The position numbers and the translations under genes were made by a program. From assembly GCF_900129505.1 (NCBI RefSeq), contig NZ_LT670818.1, forward strand, positions 6,791,001-6,855,000: a DNA stretch of 64,000 nt. The letters are read 5' to 3'. The notes beneath the pieces were generated by a model. The model did no database searches and was not told the origin of the DNA. It saw only the letters and a list, made by a program, of their open reading frames with translations. Source of the DNA: Bradyrhizobium erythrophlei. GTDB lineage: Bacteria; Pseudomonadota; Alphaproteobacteria; Rhizobiales; Xanthobacteraceae. Positions 8,115 through 16,954 of this stretch are shown one piece after another; the first letter of the stretch is position 1, and every line of letters begins with the position of its first letter.

Positions 8115-10223
8115 ATGCGCCCTGCCCTGCTCAATCCATTGTTTGCGCCGATCACTGGCCTTGCTGGTGTCGGCCCGAAGCAGAACAAATTGTTCCGCTA
8201 TCTGCTCGGCCGCAGCGAGACGCCGCGCATCGTCGATCTCCTGCTGCATCTGCCGGCCAGCGTCATCGACCGCCGTGCGCGGCCGAAAATCCGCGATGCC
8301 GTGCCGGGGACCGTGGCCACGCTGGAGGTGACGGTCGACCGTCACCGGCCGACGCCGTCGCGCAACGCACGCGCGCCGCATCTTGTCTATGCCAGCGACG
8401 AGACCGGCGACGTGGTGCTGACCTATTTCAGGGCGCAGCCGGGCTATGTCGAAAAACTGCTCCCGGTCGGCGCCAAGCGCTACGTCTCCGGCACCGTGCA
8501 GATGTATGACGGCACGCTGCAGATCACCCATCCCGACCGCGTGGTGGACGAAGAGGGTTTTGCAAAGCTGTCGGGCATCGATCCCGTCTATCCGCTCACG
8601 GAGGGTCTTGCCATCGGCTCGGTGCGGCGCGCGGTAGCGCAGGCGCTGCAGAAGCTGCCGGCGTTACCCGAATGGATCAGCCCGGAAGTCATCCGCCGCT
8701 GCAAGTTTCCGCCCATCGCCGAAGCGTTGAACCGCGTGCATGTGCCGGTCGAACTTACGGATATCCTGCCCGACGGCCCCTTTTGGTCGCGGCTTGCCTT
8801 CGACGAACTCCTGGCCGGTCAACTGGCGCTGGCGCTGGTGCGCGCGCAACTCCGCCGCCCCGCGGGCGACCGCCATGCCGGCGACGGCCATCTGCGCAGC
8901 CGGATTATCGACGCGCTGCCCTACGCGCTGACGGGCTCGCAGCGCGAGGCGGCCGCGGCGATTACCGAGGATCTGCGCCAGCCGGTCCGCATGTTGCGGC
9001 TGCTGCAGGGCGACGTCGGATCGGGCAAGACCGTGGTGGCGCTGCTGGCGGCGGCGGCGGTCGCCGAGGTCGGCAAGCAGGCCGCGCTGATGGCGCCGAC
9101 GGAAATCCTCGCGCGCCAGCACATCAAGACCATTGCGCCTTTGGCCGAACGCGCCGGCATGCGGGTCGCGATCCTCACCGGCCGCGAAAAGGGCAAAGAA
9201 CGCCGCGAACTGCTGGCGCGGTTGGCGGACGGTGACGTCGATTTTTTGGTCGGCACCCACGCGCTGATCCAGGACGATGTGGTCTTCAAGGCGCTCGCGC
9301 TGGCCGTGGTCGACGAACAACACCGATTCGGCGTGCGCGAACGGCTGGCGCTCACCGCCAAGGGCGAGGCCGTCGACGTGCTGGTGCTGAGCGCGACGCC
9401 CATTCCACGCACGCTGGTGCTGACCTATTTCGGCGACATGGACGTCTCGGAATTGCGCGAGAAGCCGGCGGGCCGGCAGCCGATCGACACCCGCGCGATG
9501 CCGAACAGCCGGCTCAGCGAGGTGATCGACGGCGTCGGCCGCGCGCTATCGGCGGGCAAGCAAGTGTACTGGATCTGTCCGCTGGTGGAGGAATCCGAGG
9601 CCGAGGCCATTGGACACTTGACCAACGCCACCGAACGCTTCGAGAGCCTGCAGAAGCGTTTCGGCGACCGCGTCGGTCTCGTGCACGGCCAGATGAGGGG
9701 CACCGACAAGGATCGCGTGATGGCGCAGTTCGCCACGGGCGAGATCGGGCTGTTGGTGGCGACCACTGTGGTCGAAGTCGGCGTCGATGTTCCCGCCGCT
9801 TCCATCATGGTGATCGAAAATGCCGAGCGCTTCGGGCTCGCCCAATTGCACCAGCTGCGCGGGCGGATCGGCCGCGGCTCCGAGGCCTCGACCTGCCTGC
9901 TGCTCTACACCGAGCCGCTGAACGAGATGTCGAAGGCGCGGCTGAAGGTGATCCGTGAAACCACCGACGGTTTCCGGATCGCCGAGGAGGATTTGCGGCT
10001 GCGCGGCGAAGGCGACGTGCTCGGCGTCCGCCAGAGCGGCCTGCCCGGCTACCGTATCGCCCGCTCCGAGGTCCATGCCCAGCTCATCACGCAGGCGCGT
10101 GACGAAGCGCTGCGCATCATGAAGGACAATCCGAAGCTTTCGGGCGACCGCGGCGAGGCGCTGCGCTGCCTGCTCTATCTGTTCGAGCGCGACGAGGCGA
10201 TCCCGCTGATCGGGGCGGGATAA
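8115..10223 (+). CDS. recG: ATP-dependent DNA helicase RecG
   Basis: RecG remodels stalled replication forks and recombination intermediates. The 702-residue length is normal. The N-terminal wedge with its OB fold covers roughly the first 200 residues. Walker A GDVGSGKT is near residue 300, the DEQH box (VVDEQHRFGVRER) near 400, and RGRIGRG near 582. It is divergent from sdhE-mfd, but about 1.3 kb of repeats and gene remains now separate them. Its 3' end overlaps the 3' end of the convergent rhodanese gene by 49 bases. Confidence 0.98.
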   Translation: MRPALLNPLFAPITGLAGVGPKQNKLFRYLLGRSETPRIVDLLLHLPASVIDRRARPKIRDAVPGTVATLEVTVDRHRPTPSRNARAPHLVYASDETGDVVLTYFRAQPGYVEKLLPVGAKRYVSGTVQMYDGTLQITHPDRVVDEEGFAKLSGIDPVYPLTEGLAIGSVRRAVAQALQKLPALPEWISPEVIRRCKFPPIAEALNRVHVPVELTDILPDGPFWSRLAFDELLAGQLALALVRAQLRRPAGDRHAGDGHLRSRIIDALPYALTGSQREAAAAITEDLRQPVRMLRLLQGDVGSGKTVVALLAAAAVAEVGKQAALMAPTEILARQHIKTIAPLAERAGMRVAILTGREKGKERRELLARLADGDVDFLVGTHALIQDDVVFKALALAVVDEQHRFGVRERLALTAKGEAVDVLVLSATPIPRTLVLTYFGDMDVSELREKPAGRQPIDTRAMPNSRLSEVIDGVGRALSAGKQVYWICPLVEESEAEAIGHLTNATERFESLQKRFGDRVGLVHGQMRGTDKDRVMAQFATGEIGLLVATTVVEVGVDVPAASIMVIENAERFGLAQLHQLRGRIGRGSEASTCLLLYTEPLNEMSKARLKVIRETTDGFRIAEEDLRLRGEGDVLGVRQSGLPGYRIARSEVHAQLITQARDEALRIMKDNPKLSGDRGEALRCLLYLFERDEAIPLIGAG

Positions 10224-10609
10224 GGCTCAAGCGGAAATCCGGCCTGTTGCCATCCGCGGCAACCGCCCCGGATGACGGAAACATCGCTAAAACCCATTTC
10301 AAGAAGAGCGCTTGCCGAGAGCGTCGCTTTTCCGCCACCGCCACAGGTCAGGATGATTTTCTGCTGGCGATCCTGCAAAGCCGGATCGCGACGCTTCTCT
10401 TCGGTGTCCGCCTTGATTTCGAGTTCGCCTCGCGTGATGTTGCGGGCCCCCGCAATCGTTCCCCGCTCGCGGAGTTGCCATTCTTCGCCGACGTCGATCA
10501 GGACGACGACGCCGCGGTCGAGAAACTGCCTGGCTTGCTCGGGAGAGATCATGGGAACATGCATGCGGGCGTCGTGCACGCGTTCGCGAAAGGTTTTCCC
10601 CTTGCGCAT
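10175..10609 (-). CDS. Rhodanese-like domain protein
   Basis: This 144-residue single-domain rhodanese may handle sulfur or act as a thiol relay. The substrate-fold signature ISPEQARQFLDRGVVVLIDV is followed by an RERGTIAGARNI segment. The active-site loop reads TCGGGGKAT, so the catalytic cysteine is present, but the loop is unusually glycine-rich. A GYPVxxxxGG-like C-terminal motif is present as RGGCRGWQQAGFP. The last 16 codons overlap recG on the opposite strand. An earlier in-frame Met (residue 16) is an alternative start. Confidence 0.82.
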   Translation of the reverse strand: MRKGKTFRERVHDARMHVPMISPEQARQFLDRGVVVLIDVGEEWQLRERGTIAGARNITRGELEIKADTEEKRRDPALQDRQQKIILTCGGGGKATLSASALLEMGFSDVSVIRGGCRGWQQAGFPLEPYPAPISGIASSRSNR

Positions 10610-10625
10610 TCCAAGCGTCCTCGGC

Positions 10626-11399
10626 CTACTCCACCTTCGCCGGTTCCGGCTGCAGCGAGGCTGAATTGGCGACCCGCGCGGCGTTCGCCATGCCGGCGAG
10701 TGCGGCGATCTTCTTCTGGCCGTCAGAGCCGGGCTGCACCACGCCGCAGGACATGATCAGGGTAGCGGCGTCCTCGGTGCTCATCTCGACTTCGATGATC
10801 TTGCTCTTCGGCACATAGAAGAAGAACCCGGTGGTCGGGTTCGGCGCGCAGGGCAGGAACACCGAGATGTGCTCCTCCTCGCCGGGAAGACTGCTGGCCA
10901 CTTCCATGCTCGGCGCCTGCGATATCAGCACGATCGACCACATCCCGGGAGAAGGGAATTCGACCAGGCCGACCCGGCGAAAGCTCGATCCCTTGCCCGA
11001 GAACAACGTCTCGAACACCTGTTTCAGGCTGCGATAGATTGCGCGTACCACCGGCATACGCCCGAGCAGCCGTTCGCCGAGATCGACCAGCGTCCGCCCG
11101 ATCAGATTGGCGGTCAGAAACCCGAGGAGGGTCAGCGCGACCACGGCGACGATAAGCCCGGAGCCGGGTAGCCCGAACGGCAGATAGGTTTCCGGCCGGT
11201 AAGCGATCGGCACGAACGGCCGGACGATGCCGTCGACCCAGGTTACGAACCACCAGGTCAGGTAGAACGTGATGGCGATCGGGCCGGCCACGATCAGGCC
11301 GGTGAGAAAATAGTTCCGGAATCGGGCCATCAAACCGCTGTGGACGTCCGCCGGGGTTTCGGCCGGGGGCGCGGGCGGTGTCGGGTCGTCGCGGTTCAT
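10626..11399 (-). CDS. DUF502 family inner-membrane protein
   Basis: The 257-residue protein has two membrane segments: FLTGLIVAGPIAITFYLTWW near residue 30 and GLIVAVVALTLLGFLTANLI near 80. They are followed by the DUF502 core with GRMPVVRAIYRSLKQ. The C-terminal soluble part carries an NPTTGFFFYVPKS motif. No biochemical role is established for the family. It lies between glmS and the rhodanese, all leftward; the 16-base gap to the rhodanese suggests cotranscription. Confidence 0.88.
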   Translation of the reverse strand: MNRDDPTPPAPPAETPADVHSGLMARFRNYFLTGLIVAGPIAITFYLTWWFVTWVDGIVRPFVPIAYRPETYLPFGLPGSGLIVAVVALTLLGFLTANLIGRTLVDLGERLLGRMPVVRAIYRSLKQVFETLFSGKGSSFRRVGLVEFPSPGMWSIVLISQAPSMEVASSLPGEEEHISVFLPCAPNPTTGFFFYVPKSKIIEVEMSTEDAATLIMSCGVVQPGSDGQKKIAALAGMANAARVANSASLQPEPAKVE

Positions 11400-11501
11400 T
11401 AGGGTTCCAGGTCGGTCCAGGCGGCCATCACAGGATGTCAGCTAGGATCTCTTAGCAGATTTTTGAAGACCTGAAGTGCCGAAGCGGCCCCTTGACGCGG
11501 C

Positions 11502-13328
11502 CTATTCGACGGTCACCGATTTCGCGAGGTTGCGCGGCTGGTCGACGTCGGTGCCCATGATCACGGCAGTGTGGTAGGCCAAAAGCTGCACCGGGACGGC
11601 ATAAACCATCGGCGTGAAGGTTGACGCCATGTCCGGCAGCACGATCGTCACCAGCGATTCGATGGTCGCCTCCGCCGCCCCCCTGGCGTCCGTCATCAGG
11701 ATGATGTTGCCGCCGCGGGCGGCGACCTCCTGCATGTTGGAGACGGTTTTCTCGAATACCGCGTCGAACGGGGCGATCACCACCACCGGCATGTTCTCGT
11801 CGATCAGCGCGATCGGTCCGTGCTTGAGCTCGCCGGCGGCGTAGCCTTCGGCGTGGATGTAGGAAATTTCCTTCAGTTTCAGCGCGCCCTCCAGCGCCAG
11901 CGGGTAGCTGGTGCCGCGGCCGAGATAGAGCACGTCCTTGGACTTGGCGATTTCGCGCGCCAGTTTTTCGATCTGCGGCTCGGTGGCAAGTGCTGCCGCC
12001 ATCAGCCGCGGAATTTCGATCAGGCCATGGACCAGCCCGGCCTCGTCGGCATCGGACAATTCGCTGCGGGCCTTGCCGGCGGCGATCGCGATGGCGGCCA
12101 GCACCATCAGCTGGCAGGTGAAGGCCTTGGTCGAGGCGACGCCGATCTCCGGACCGGCCAGCGTCGGCAGCACGGTCTCGCTCTCGCGCGCAATCGTCGA
12201 GTTCGGCACGTTGACGACGGAGAGCGTATGCACGCCTTGCGTCTTCGCATAGCGCAGCGCGGCCAGCGTATCGGCGGTCTCGCCGGACTGCGAAATGAAG
12301 ATCGCAAGGTCGCCCTTCCGCAACGGCGCCTCGCGGTAGCGGAATTCGGAGGCAACATCGAGTTCGACCGGCAGACGGCTCAAGCGTTCGAACCAGTATT
12401 TGGCGACGTAGCCGGCATAACTGGCGGTACCGCAGGCTACGATCGAGATGCGCTGGATATCCTTGAAGTCGAACGGCAGCTTTGCGGGCAGCGCCACCCG
12501 CTCGGCCGCCATGTCGACGAAGCGTGCCAGCGTGTGGCCGACCACTTCCGGCTGCTCGTGAATTTCCTTGGCCATGAAGTGGCGATAATTGGCCTTGTCG
12601 ACCAGCGAGGTAGCGGCGCCGTGCTTGACCACATCGCGGCGAACGGTCGTGTTGTTCTTGTCGTAGATCACGGCGCCGTCGCGGGTCAGCACGACCCAGT
12701 CGCCGTCCTCGAGATAAGCGATCGAGTCGGTGAACGGGCCGAGCGCGATGGCGTCGGAGCCGAGATACATTTCGCCCTCGCCATAGCCGATGGCGAGCGG
12801 CGGCCCGTTGCGCGCGCCGATCATCAGATTGTCGTCGCTTGCGAAAATAAATCCGAGCGCGAACGCGCCCCGAAGCTGCGACAACGTCGCCTTGACCGCA
12901 TCGACCGGCTTGAAACCCTGGCCGAGGAAGTCATCGACCAGATTCAGGATGATCTCGGTGTCGGTTTCGGTCTTAAAAACCGTGCCCTTCTTCTGCAGGG
13001 CTTCGCGCAGTTCGCGGAAATTCTCGATGATGCCGTTGTGAACCACGGCGACGCGGGCGGTCGCATGCGGATGCGCGTTGTTCTCGGTCGGCTTGCCGTG
13101 GGTGGCCCAGCGGGTGTGCCCGATGCCAGTATGGCCGGCCAGCGGCTCGGCCCTCAACCGCGTCTCGAGATTCCTGAGTTTGCCCTCGGCGCGCCGGCGG
13201 TCGAGATGGTGGCCTTCCAGCGTGGCGACGCCGGCGGAATCGTAGCCGCGATATTCGAGGCGCTTGAGCGAATCCACGATCTGATCCGCAACCGGGCCGC
13301 GCCCCAAAATGCCGACAATGCCGCACAT
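11502..13328 (-). CDS. glmS: Glutamine-fructose-6-phosphate aminotransferase GlmS
   Basis: GlmS makes glucosamine-6-phosphate from fructose-6-phosphate and glutamine, the first step toward UDP-GlcNAc. The start at 13328 is chosen because it places Cys directly after the initiator Met (MCGIVGILGRG). That cysteine must become the N-terminal nucleophile of the glutaminase domain, so an upstream in-frame start would prevent activity. The two SIS isomerase domains are visible (SQSGETADT and HGPIALIDEN), and the C-terminus DVDQPRNLAKSVTVE is typical. It follows glmU, 221 bases away on the same strand. I see no glmS ribozyme-like element, which is a Gram-positive feature. Confidence 0.98.
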   Translation of the reverse strand: MCGIVGILGRGPVADQIVDSLKRLEYRGYDSAGVATLEGHHLDRRRAEGKLRNLETRLRAEPLAGHTGIGHTRWATHGKPTENNAHPHATARVAVVHNGIIENFRELREALQKKGTVFKTETDTEIILNLVDDFLGQGFKPVDAVKATLSQLRGAFALGFIFASDDNLMIGARNGPPLAIGYGEGEMYLGSDAIALGPFTDSIAYLEDGDWVVLTRDGAVIYDKNNTTVRRDVVKHGAATSLVDKANYRHFMAKEIHEQPEVVGHTLARFVDMAAERVALPAKLPFDFKDIQRISIVACGTASYAGYVAKYWFERLSRLPVELDVASEFRYREAPLRKGDLAIFISQSGETADTLAALRYAKTQGVHTLSVVNVPNSTIARESETVLPTLAGPEIGVASTKAFTCQLMVLAAIAIAAGKARSELSDADEAGLVHGLIEIPRLMAAALATEPQIEKLAREIAKSKDVLYLGRGTSYPLALEGALKLKEISYIHAEGYAAGELKHGPIALIDENMPVVVIAPFDAVFEKTVSNMQEVAARGGNIILMTDARGAAEATIESLVTIVLPDMASTFTPMVYAVPVQLLAYHTAVIMGTDVDQPRNLAKSVTVE

Positions 13329-13549
13329 ACGGATCAATATTCCCCAAATTGTCGAAAGATCATCAAAACCGCAGGAATCTCTTAACGAGATTCAAGCGGA
13401 ATGAGGTACTCAATAATTATTGCGAATTGAGACAGGGTGAAGCGTAAGGCTTAACAAGTCGCTTAGCGCCGCCAAGACACATACACCCCTGCTCCAGCCG
13501 TTTGAAGCGCCTTTGCGCAGCGATCATTTTCAATCAGCCCGCGGGGCGC

Positions 13550-14905
13550 TCAAGCCTTCGGCGTCTTGCCCTTTGTCTTCAGCTCGCGATAGCGCGCCGC
13601 GCCGCCCTCGCGGATGGTCTGCGGGCTGCGCTCGACGGCAAGCGCATCGTCGGGCACGTCTTTGGTGATCACGGAACCCGAACCGATATAGGCGCCGTTG
13701 CCAATCTTCACCGGCGCCACCAGCGACGAGTTGGTACCGACGAAGGCGCCCTTGCCGATCTCGGTCTTGTGCTTGCCGAAACCGTCATAGTTGCAGGTGA
13801 TGGTGCCGGCGCCGATGTTGGCGTTCGCGCCGACATGGGCGTCGCCGATATAGCTGAGATGGTTGACCTTGACGCCCGCCTCCAGCGTCGCGGCCTTGGT
13901 CTCGACGAAATTGCCGATCCTGGCGCCGTCGCCGAGCGAGGTGCCCGGCCTCAAGCGTGCATAGGGGCCGACGGAGGCATTTTTGCCGATCGAGGCCTGC
14001 ACGATGTGCGAAAACGAGTGGATCACCGCGCCGTCCGCGATCGAGACGCCGGGGCCGATCACCACGAACGGCTCGATCGTGACGTCGTTGCCGAAGCTGG
14101 TATCGGCGGCGAGATAAACCGTATCCGGCGCAATCAGGGTGACGCCGGCGTCCAGCGCCGCCTTGCGCAGCCGCGCCTGCATCACCGCTTCGGCTTCGGC
14201 GAGCTGGGCCTTGGTGTTGATGCCGCGCACTTCATCCTCGCTGGTTTCGATCACGACCGCCTCCAATCCCAGGTCCCGCACGACGGCAACGGCGTCGGTC
14301 AGATAATACTCGCCCTTGCTGTTGCCATTGCCGATTTTTTCGATGATTTCCAGCGCCCGACGGCCGTCGAATGCCATCACCCCGGCGTTGCAGAGTTTGA
14401 TGGCGCGCTCGGCGGAGCTGGCGTCGGCCTGCTCGTGGATCGCCACCAGCCGGCCGCCCTCGACCAATAGCCGGCCGTAGCCGGTGGGATCCTCCGCCTG
14501 GAAGCCGAGCACGGCCAGCGCCGCGCCGTTTTTCAGCGGCGCCCGCATACGCTCGAATGTCGCGGCCGAAATCAGCGGCGTATCGCCGAATGCGACGAGC
14601 AGATCGTCGGCGCCGCGGGCGATGGCCTCGCGGGCGGCCAGCACCGCGTGAGCGGTGCCCAGGCGCTCGCACTGAACGTAGGTCAAAGCATCCGGACGCA
14701 GACGCCGGGTTTCATCCTCGACCGCCCGGCGCTCCGGTCCGACGACCACGGCGAGAGCGGCACCGGCGCCGTTGGGGGCGGCGCCCAGCACATGCGCCAG
14801 CAGCGACTGGCCCGCCACCGGATGCAGGACTTTCGGCAGCGAGGAGCGCATGCGCGTGCCCTCGCCGGCCGCGAGCACGATGGTGAGACTGGATCGAGCG
14901 GTCAT
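13550..14905 (-). CDS. glmU: Bifunctional UDP-N-acetylglucosamine pyrophosphorylase / acetyltransferase GlmU
   Basis: GlmU acetylates glucosamine-1-phosphate and then makes UDP-GlcNAc, the precursor for peptidoglycan and lipid A. At 451 residues it has the normal length. The uridylyltransferase signature [19 protein letters not shown] is at the N-terminus. The left-handed beta-helix acetyltransferase domain starts near residue 245, with hexapeptide repeats and the motif NLGAG-like [13 protein letters not shown]. Its position upstream of glmS places two steps of one pathway together. Confidence 0.98.
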   Translation of the reverse strand: MTARSSLTIVLAAGEGTRMRSSLPKVLHPVAGQSLLAHVLGAAPNGAGAALAVVVGPERRAVEDETRRLRPDALTYVQCERLGTAHAVLAAREAIARGADDLLVAFGDTPLISAATFERMRAPLKNGAALAVLGFQAEDPTGYGRLLVEGGRLVAIHEQADASSAERAIKLCNAGVMAFDGRRALEIIEKIGNGNSKGEYYLTDAVAVVRDLGLEAVVIETSEDEVRGINTKAQLAEAEAVMQARLRKAALDAGVTLIAPDTVYLAADTSFGNDVTIEPFVVIGPGVSIADGAVIHSFSHIVQASIGKNASVGPYARLRPGTSLGDGARIGNFVETKAATLEAGVKVNHLSYIGDAHVGANANIGAGTITCNYDGFGKHKTEIGKGAFVGTNSSLVAPVKIGNGAYIGSGSVITKDVPDDALAVERSPQTIREGGAARYRELKTKGKTPKA

Positions 14906-15066
14906 CCGAATCCTTCAAACAGCGGCGCATCTTGCGCCGCTGCCGTCATAAAGCGTTTTCAGTGGAAGTGGAAACCGGCAAGATGCCTCGGATTCCAGCG
15001 GAACCCGCATTTCCTGTTAATGTTTCCGCATGATTCGGGTGGCCGCAGGGGGGCCGAAGACGTCGC

Positions 15067-16458
15067 ATGGCAAAGGATCGCGACAAGCTGACCGCCAACT
15101 TCGAGAGCGAAAACACCGGCGGCTTGCTGTCCGGGTTTTTGGCTGAAGAGGATGTTTTCGACCGCCGGGCGCTATGGCGGCTCGGTTCTTGGGGCGCGGC
15201 CTCGGTGGGCGCGGTCGTGCTCGCCGTCTATGCCAATCAGTCGTCGATCGCCGTGCACCGCGAGCAGGCCGCGGTGGCGGTCGATCTGTTGCGGCAGGCG
15301 CAGCAGATCGAGCTCGTGGCCAGGGAAAGCAGGAACGAGGCGCGCCAGCTCGCTTCCGCCATCGAGACGCTCAATAACGATCGCGACCGGCTGTTTTCCC
15401 GCGTCACCGGTCTGGAACAAGGTCTGGAGTCCGTAACCGGCGCGATTGCCAAGCAACAGGCGGCCTCCGCCACTTCGCCCCCCGCCGCGCCGGCATCGGC
15501 GCAGGCGTCCACGACGACCGAGCCGCTGCCGCCGGCGCAGAACCCGCCTTCTGCTCCTGCTCCGGTGCCGTCCCCCGTGGCGACGACCGCGCCGAAGGGA
15601 ACGGAAAAGACCCCTGCCGCCGCCTCTCCGGTGGCGGCCGTGGCGCCCAAGGTAGCGGACAAGCCCTCTTCGGCCGCCGCAGTCCCGGATGGGCCCCCGA
15701 CCACCGTCGCATCGCTTGCGCAGAAACCGTCAAATCCTCCGGCAGCGACGGCAACGCCGGCCATCACGCCCGCTGCCCCGCTGGTCGCCGAAAAATCAAT
15801 GATGGCACCGCCCGATGCCTCAGCCTCCAAGCTGATCGAGCCCGACAAGCCCGAGACGTCGGAAAAGTCCGGCAAGGCGGACAGACCGGAGAAGCCCGCG
15901 AAGATATTCACCGCGGCGCCGATGCCGGAAGTCGTGGCGGCGGCTACGCCGGCGGATGACGCCGAACCGGAGGCGTCCGCGGCGACGCTGCCCAAGCTCG
16001 CCGTGCAGCGTACCGAATTCGGAGTCGATGTCGGCGGCGCCAATTCGGTGGGCGGCTTGCGCGCGCTGTGGCGCGGGCTGTTGAAATCGAGGTCCAACGC
16101 GGCATTGACGACGTTGCGCCCGATCATCGTGATCAAGGAGGGCAGCAATGGCCTGGGCATGCAGCTGCGGCTGGTCGCCGGGCCGCTTGGCGACGCGGCG
16201 GCGGCGGCGAAGATCTGCGCCGGCCTGATGGAGAACGACCGCTCCTGCGAGACGGCCGTATTCGACGGTCAGCGGCTGGCGATGACCGCCGACGAGCCGG
16301 CCGCCACCGACAAGCCCGTCGGCGCCAAGCCCGCGGTCCCGAAACCGTCCTTGCACCGGCGGGGCTCTTCGCGGCGGGTGGCGGTCGAGGAGCCCGCGAA
16401 AAAGCCCGACCCGCCGCCGCCCTCCACCCTGTCGTCTTTCTTCAGGCGTTCGAATTAG
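15067..16458 (+). CDS. Membrane-anchored Ala/Pro-rich protein with possible SPOR-like C-terminus
   Basis: The 463-residue product has one membrane segment near residues 40-58 (LGSWGAASVGAVVLAVYANQ) and then a short coiled-coil with many Glu, Arg and Gln. A long Ala/Pro/Lys-rich linker runs from about residue 135 to 310. The C-terminal part, near 310-420, contains LRLVAGPLGDAAAAAKICAG, which resembles the R-x-GPF-type strand of peptidoglycan-binding SPOR domains. If so, it could reach across the periplasm to the wall. That is an inference; I do not recognise a named family. It is divergent from glmU. Confidence 0.7.
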   Translation: MAKDRDKLTANFESENTGGLLSGFLAEEDVFDRRALWRLGSWGAASVGAVVLAVYANQSSIAVHREQAAVAVDLLRQAQQIELVARESRNEARQLASAIETLNNDRDRLFSRVTGLEQGLESVTGAIAKQQAASATSPPAAPASAQASTTTEPLPPAQNPPSAPAPVPSPVATTAPKGTEKTPAAASPVAAVAPKVADKPSSAAAVPDGPPTTVASLAQKPSNPPAATATPAITPAAPLVAEKSMMAPPDASASKLIEPDKPETSEKSGKADRPEKPAKIFTAAPMPEVVAAATPADDAEPEASAATLPKLAVQRTEFGVDVGGANSVGGLRALWRGLLKSRSNAALTTLRPIIVIKEGSNGLGMQLRLVAGPLGDAAAAAKICAGLMENDRSCETAVFDGQRLAMTADEPAATDKPVGAKPAVPKPSLHRRGSSRRVAVEEPAKKPDPPPPSTLSSFFRRSN

Positions 16459-16573
16459 AAAAAAAGCGATTCCAACGGTTTGGTGTCAATCCTTCATTCT
16501 TTTTAGCGGCAATTTCCTGGCCCCACGCGGTCCCAGCCTTGTCCCGCCTGCCATTCCCGATCATATTCGCGCT

Positions 16574-16954
16574 ATGAAAAAAACTCCGTTCCGGCTCACG
16601 CCCTATCAGGTGCAATGGCTGCTGGTGGTCGGCTTCCTGACCGTCGGCTACGCGCTCTATCTGCGCTATCTCGCGATCGAATTCTCGACTGTGGCGCTGG
16701 CCTGCGACGCCGGTTTGCAGACCATGCTGTGCAAGACCCGGATTCTCGCCACCTACCTGTTCAAGAATTCGGTGTTCGGCGTGGTCGCGCTCATCATCGC
16801 GGCACTTCACGTCGTCCGACCGTCGATCGTGCTGCTCACTGGCGGGCTCATCGCCGCCGGCTTCGGCATCGTGCTTTACAATATCGCGCTGTCGGGCCTT
16901 GCGATCGGCCTGCTCATTTTGGGATTTGCACGGCCCGCGCCTGCCACAGCGTGA
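16574..16954 (+). CDS. Small integral membrane protein
   Basis: This 126-residue protein has four predicted membrane helices (residues about 14-32, 62-80, 82-100 and 102-120) and two close cysteines (ACDAGLQTMLCK). I do not recognise the family. It follows the previous gene by 115 bases on the same strand. Its last 41 bases overlap the 3' end of the convergent NdvC-like gene. The cysteine pair on the loop after helix 1 could be functional, but nothing more can be said. Confidence 0.7.
   Translation: MKKTPFRLTPYQVQWLLVVGFLTVGYALYLRYLAIEFSTVALACDAGLQTMLCKTRILATYLFKNSVFGVVALIIAALHVVRPSIVLLTGGLIAAGFGIVLYNIALSGLAIGLLILGFARPAPATA

Noticed and set aside
11820..13385. A 521-codon frame opposite glmS
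   Set aside because: It lies wholly antisense to a secure gene, and its composition is that of reverse-read GC-rich codons.
13329..13549. A glmS ribozyme or riboswitch upstream of glmS
   Set aside because: No matching structure was seen, and this control is typical of Gram-positive bacteria.
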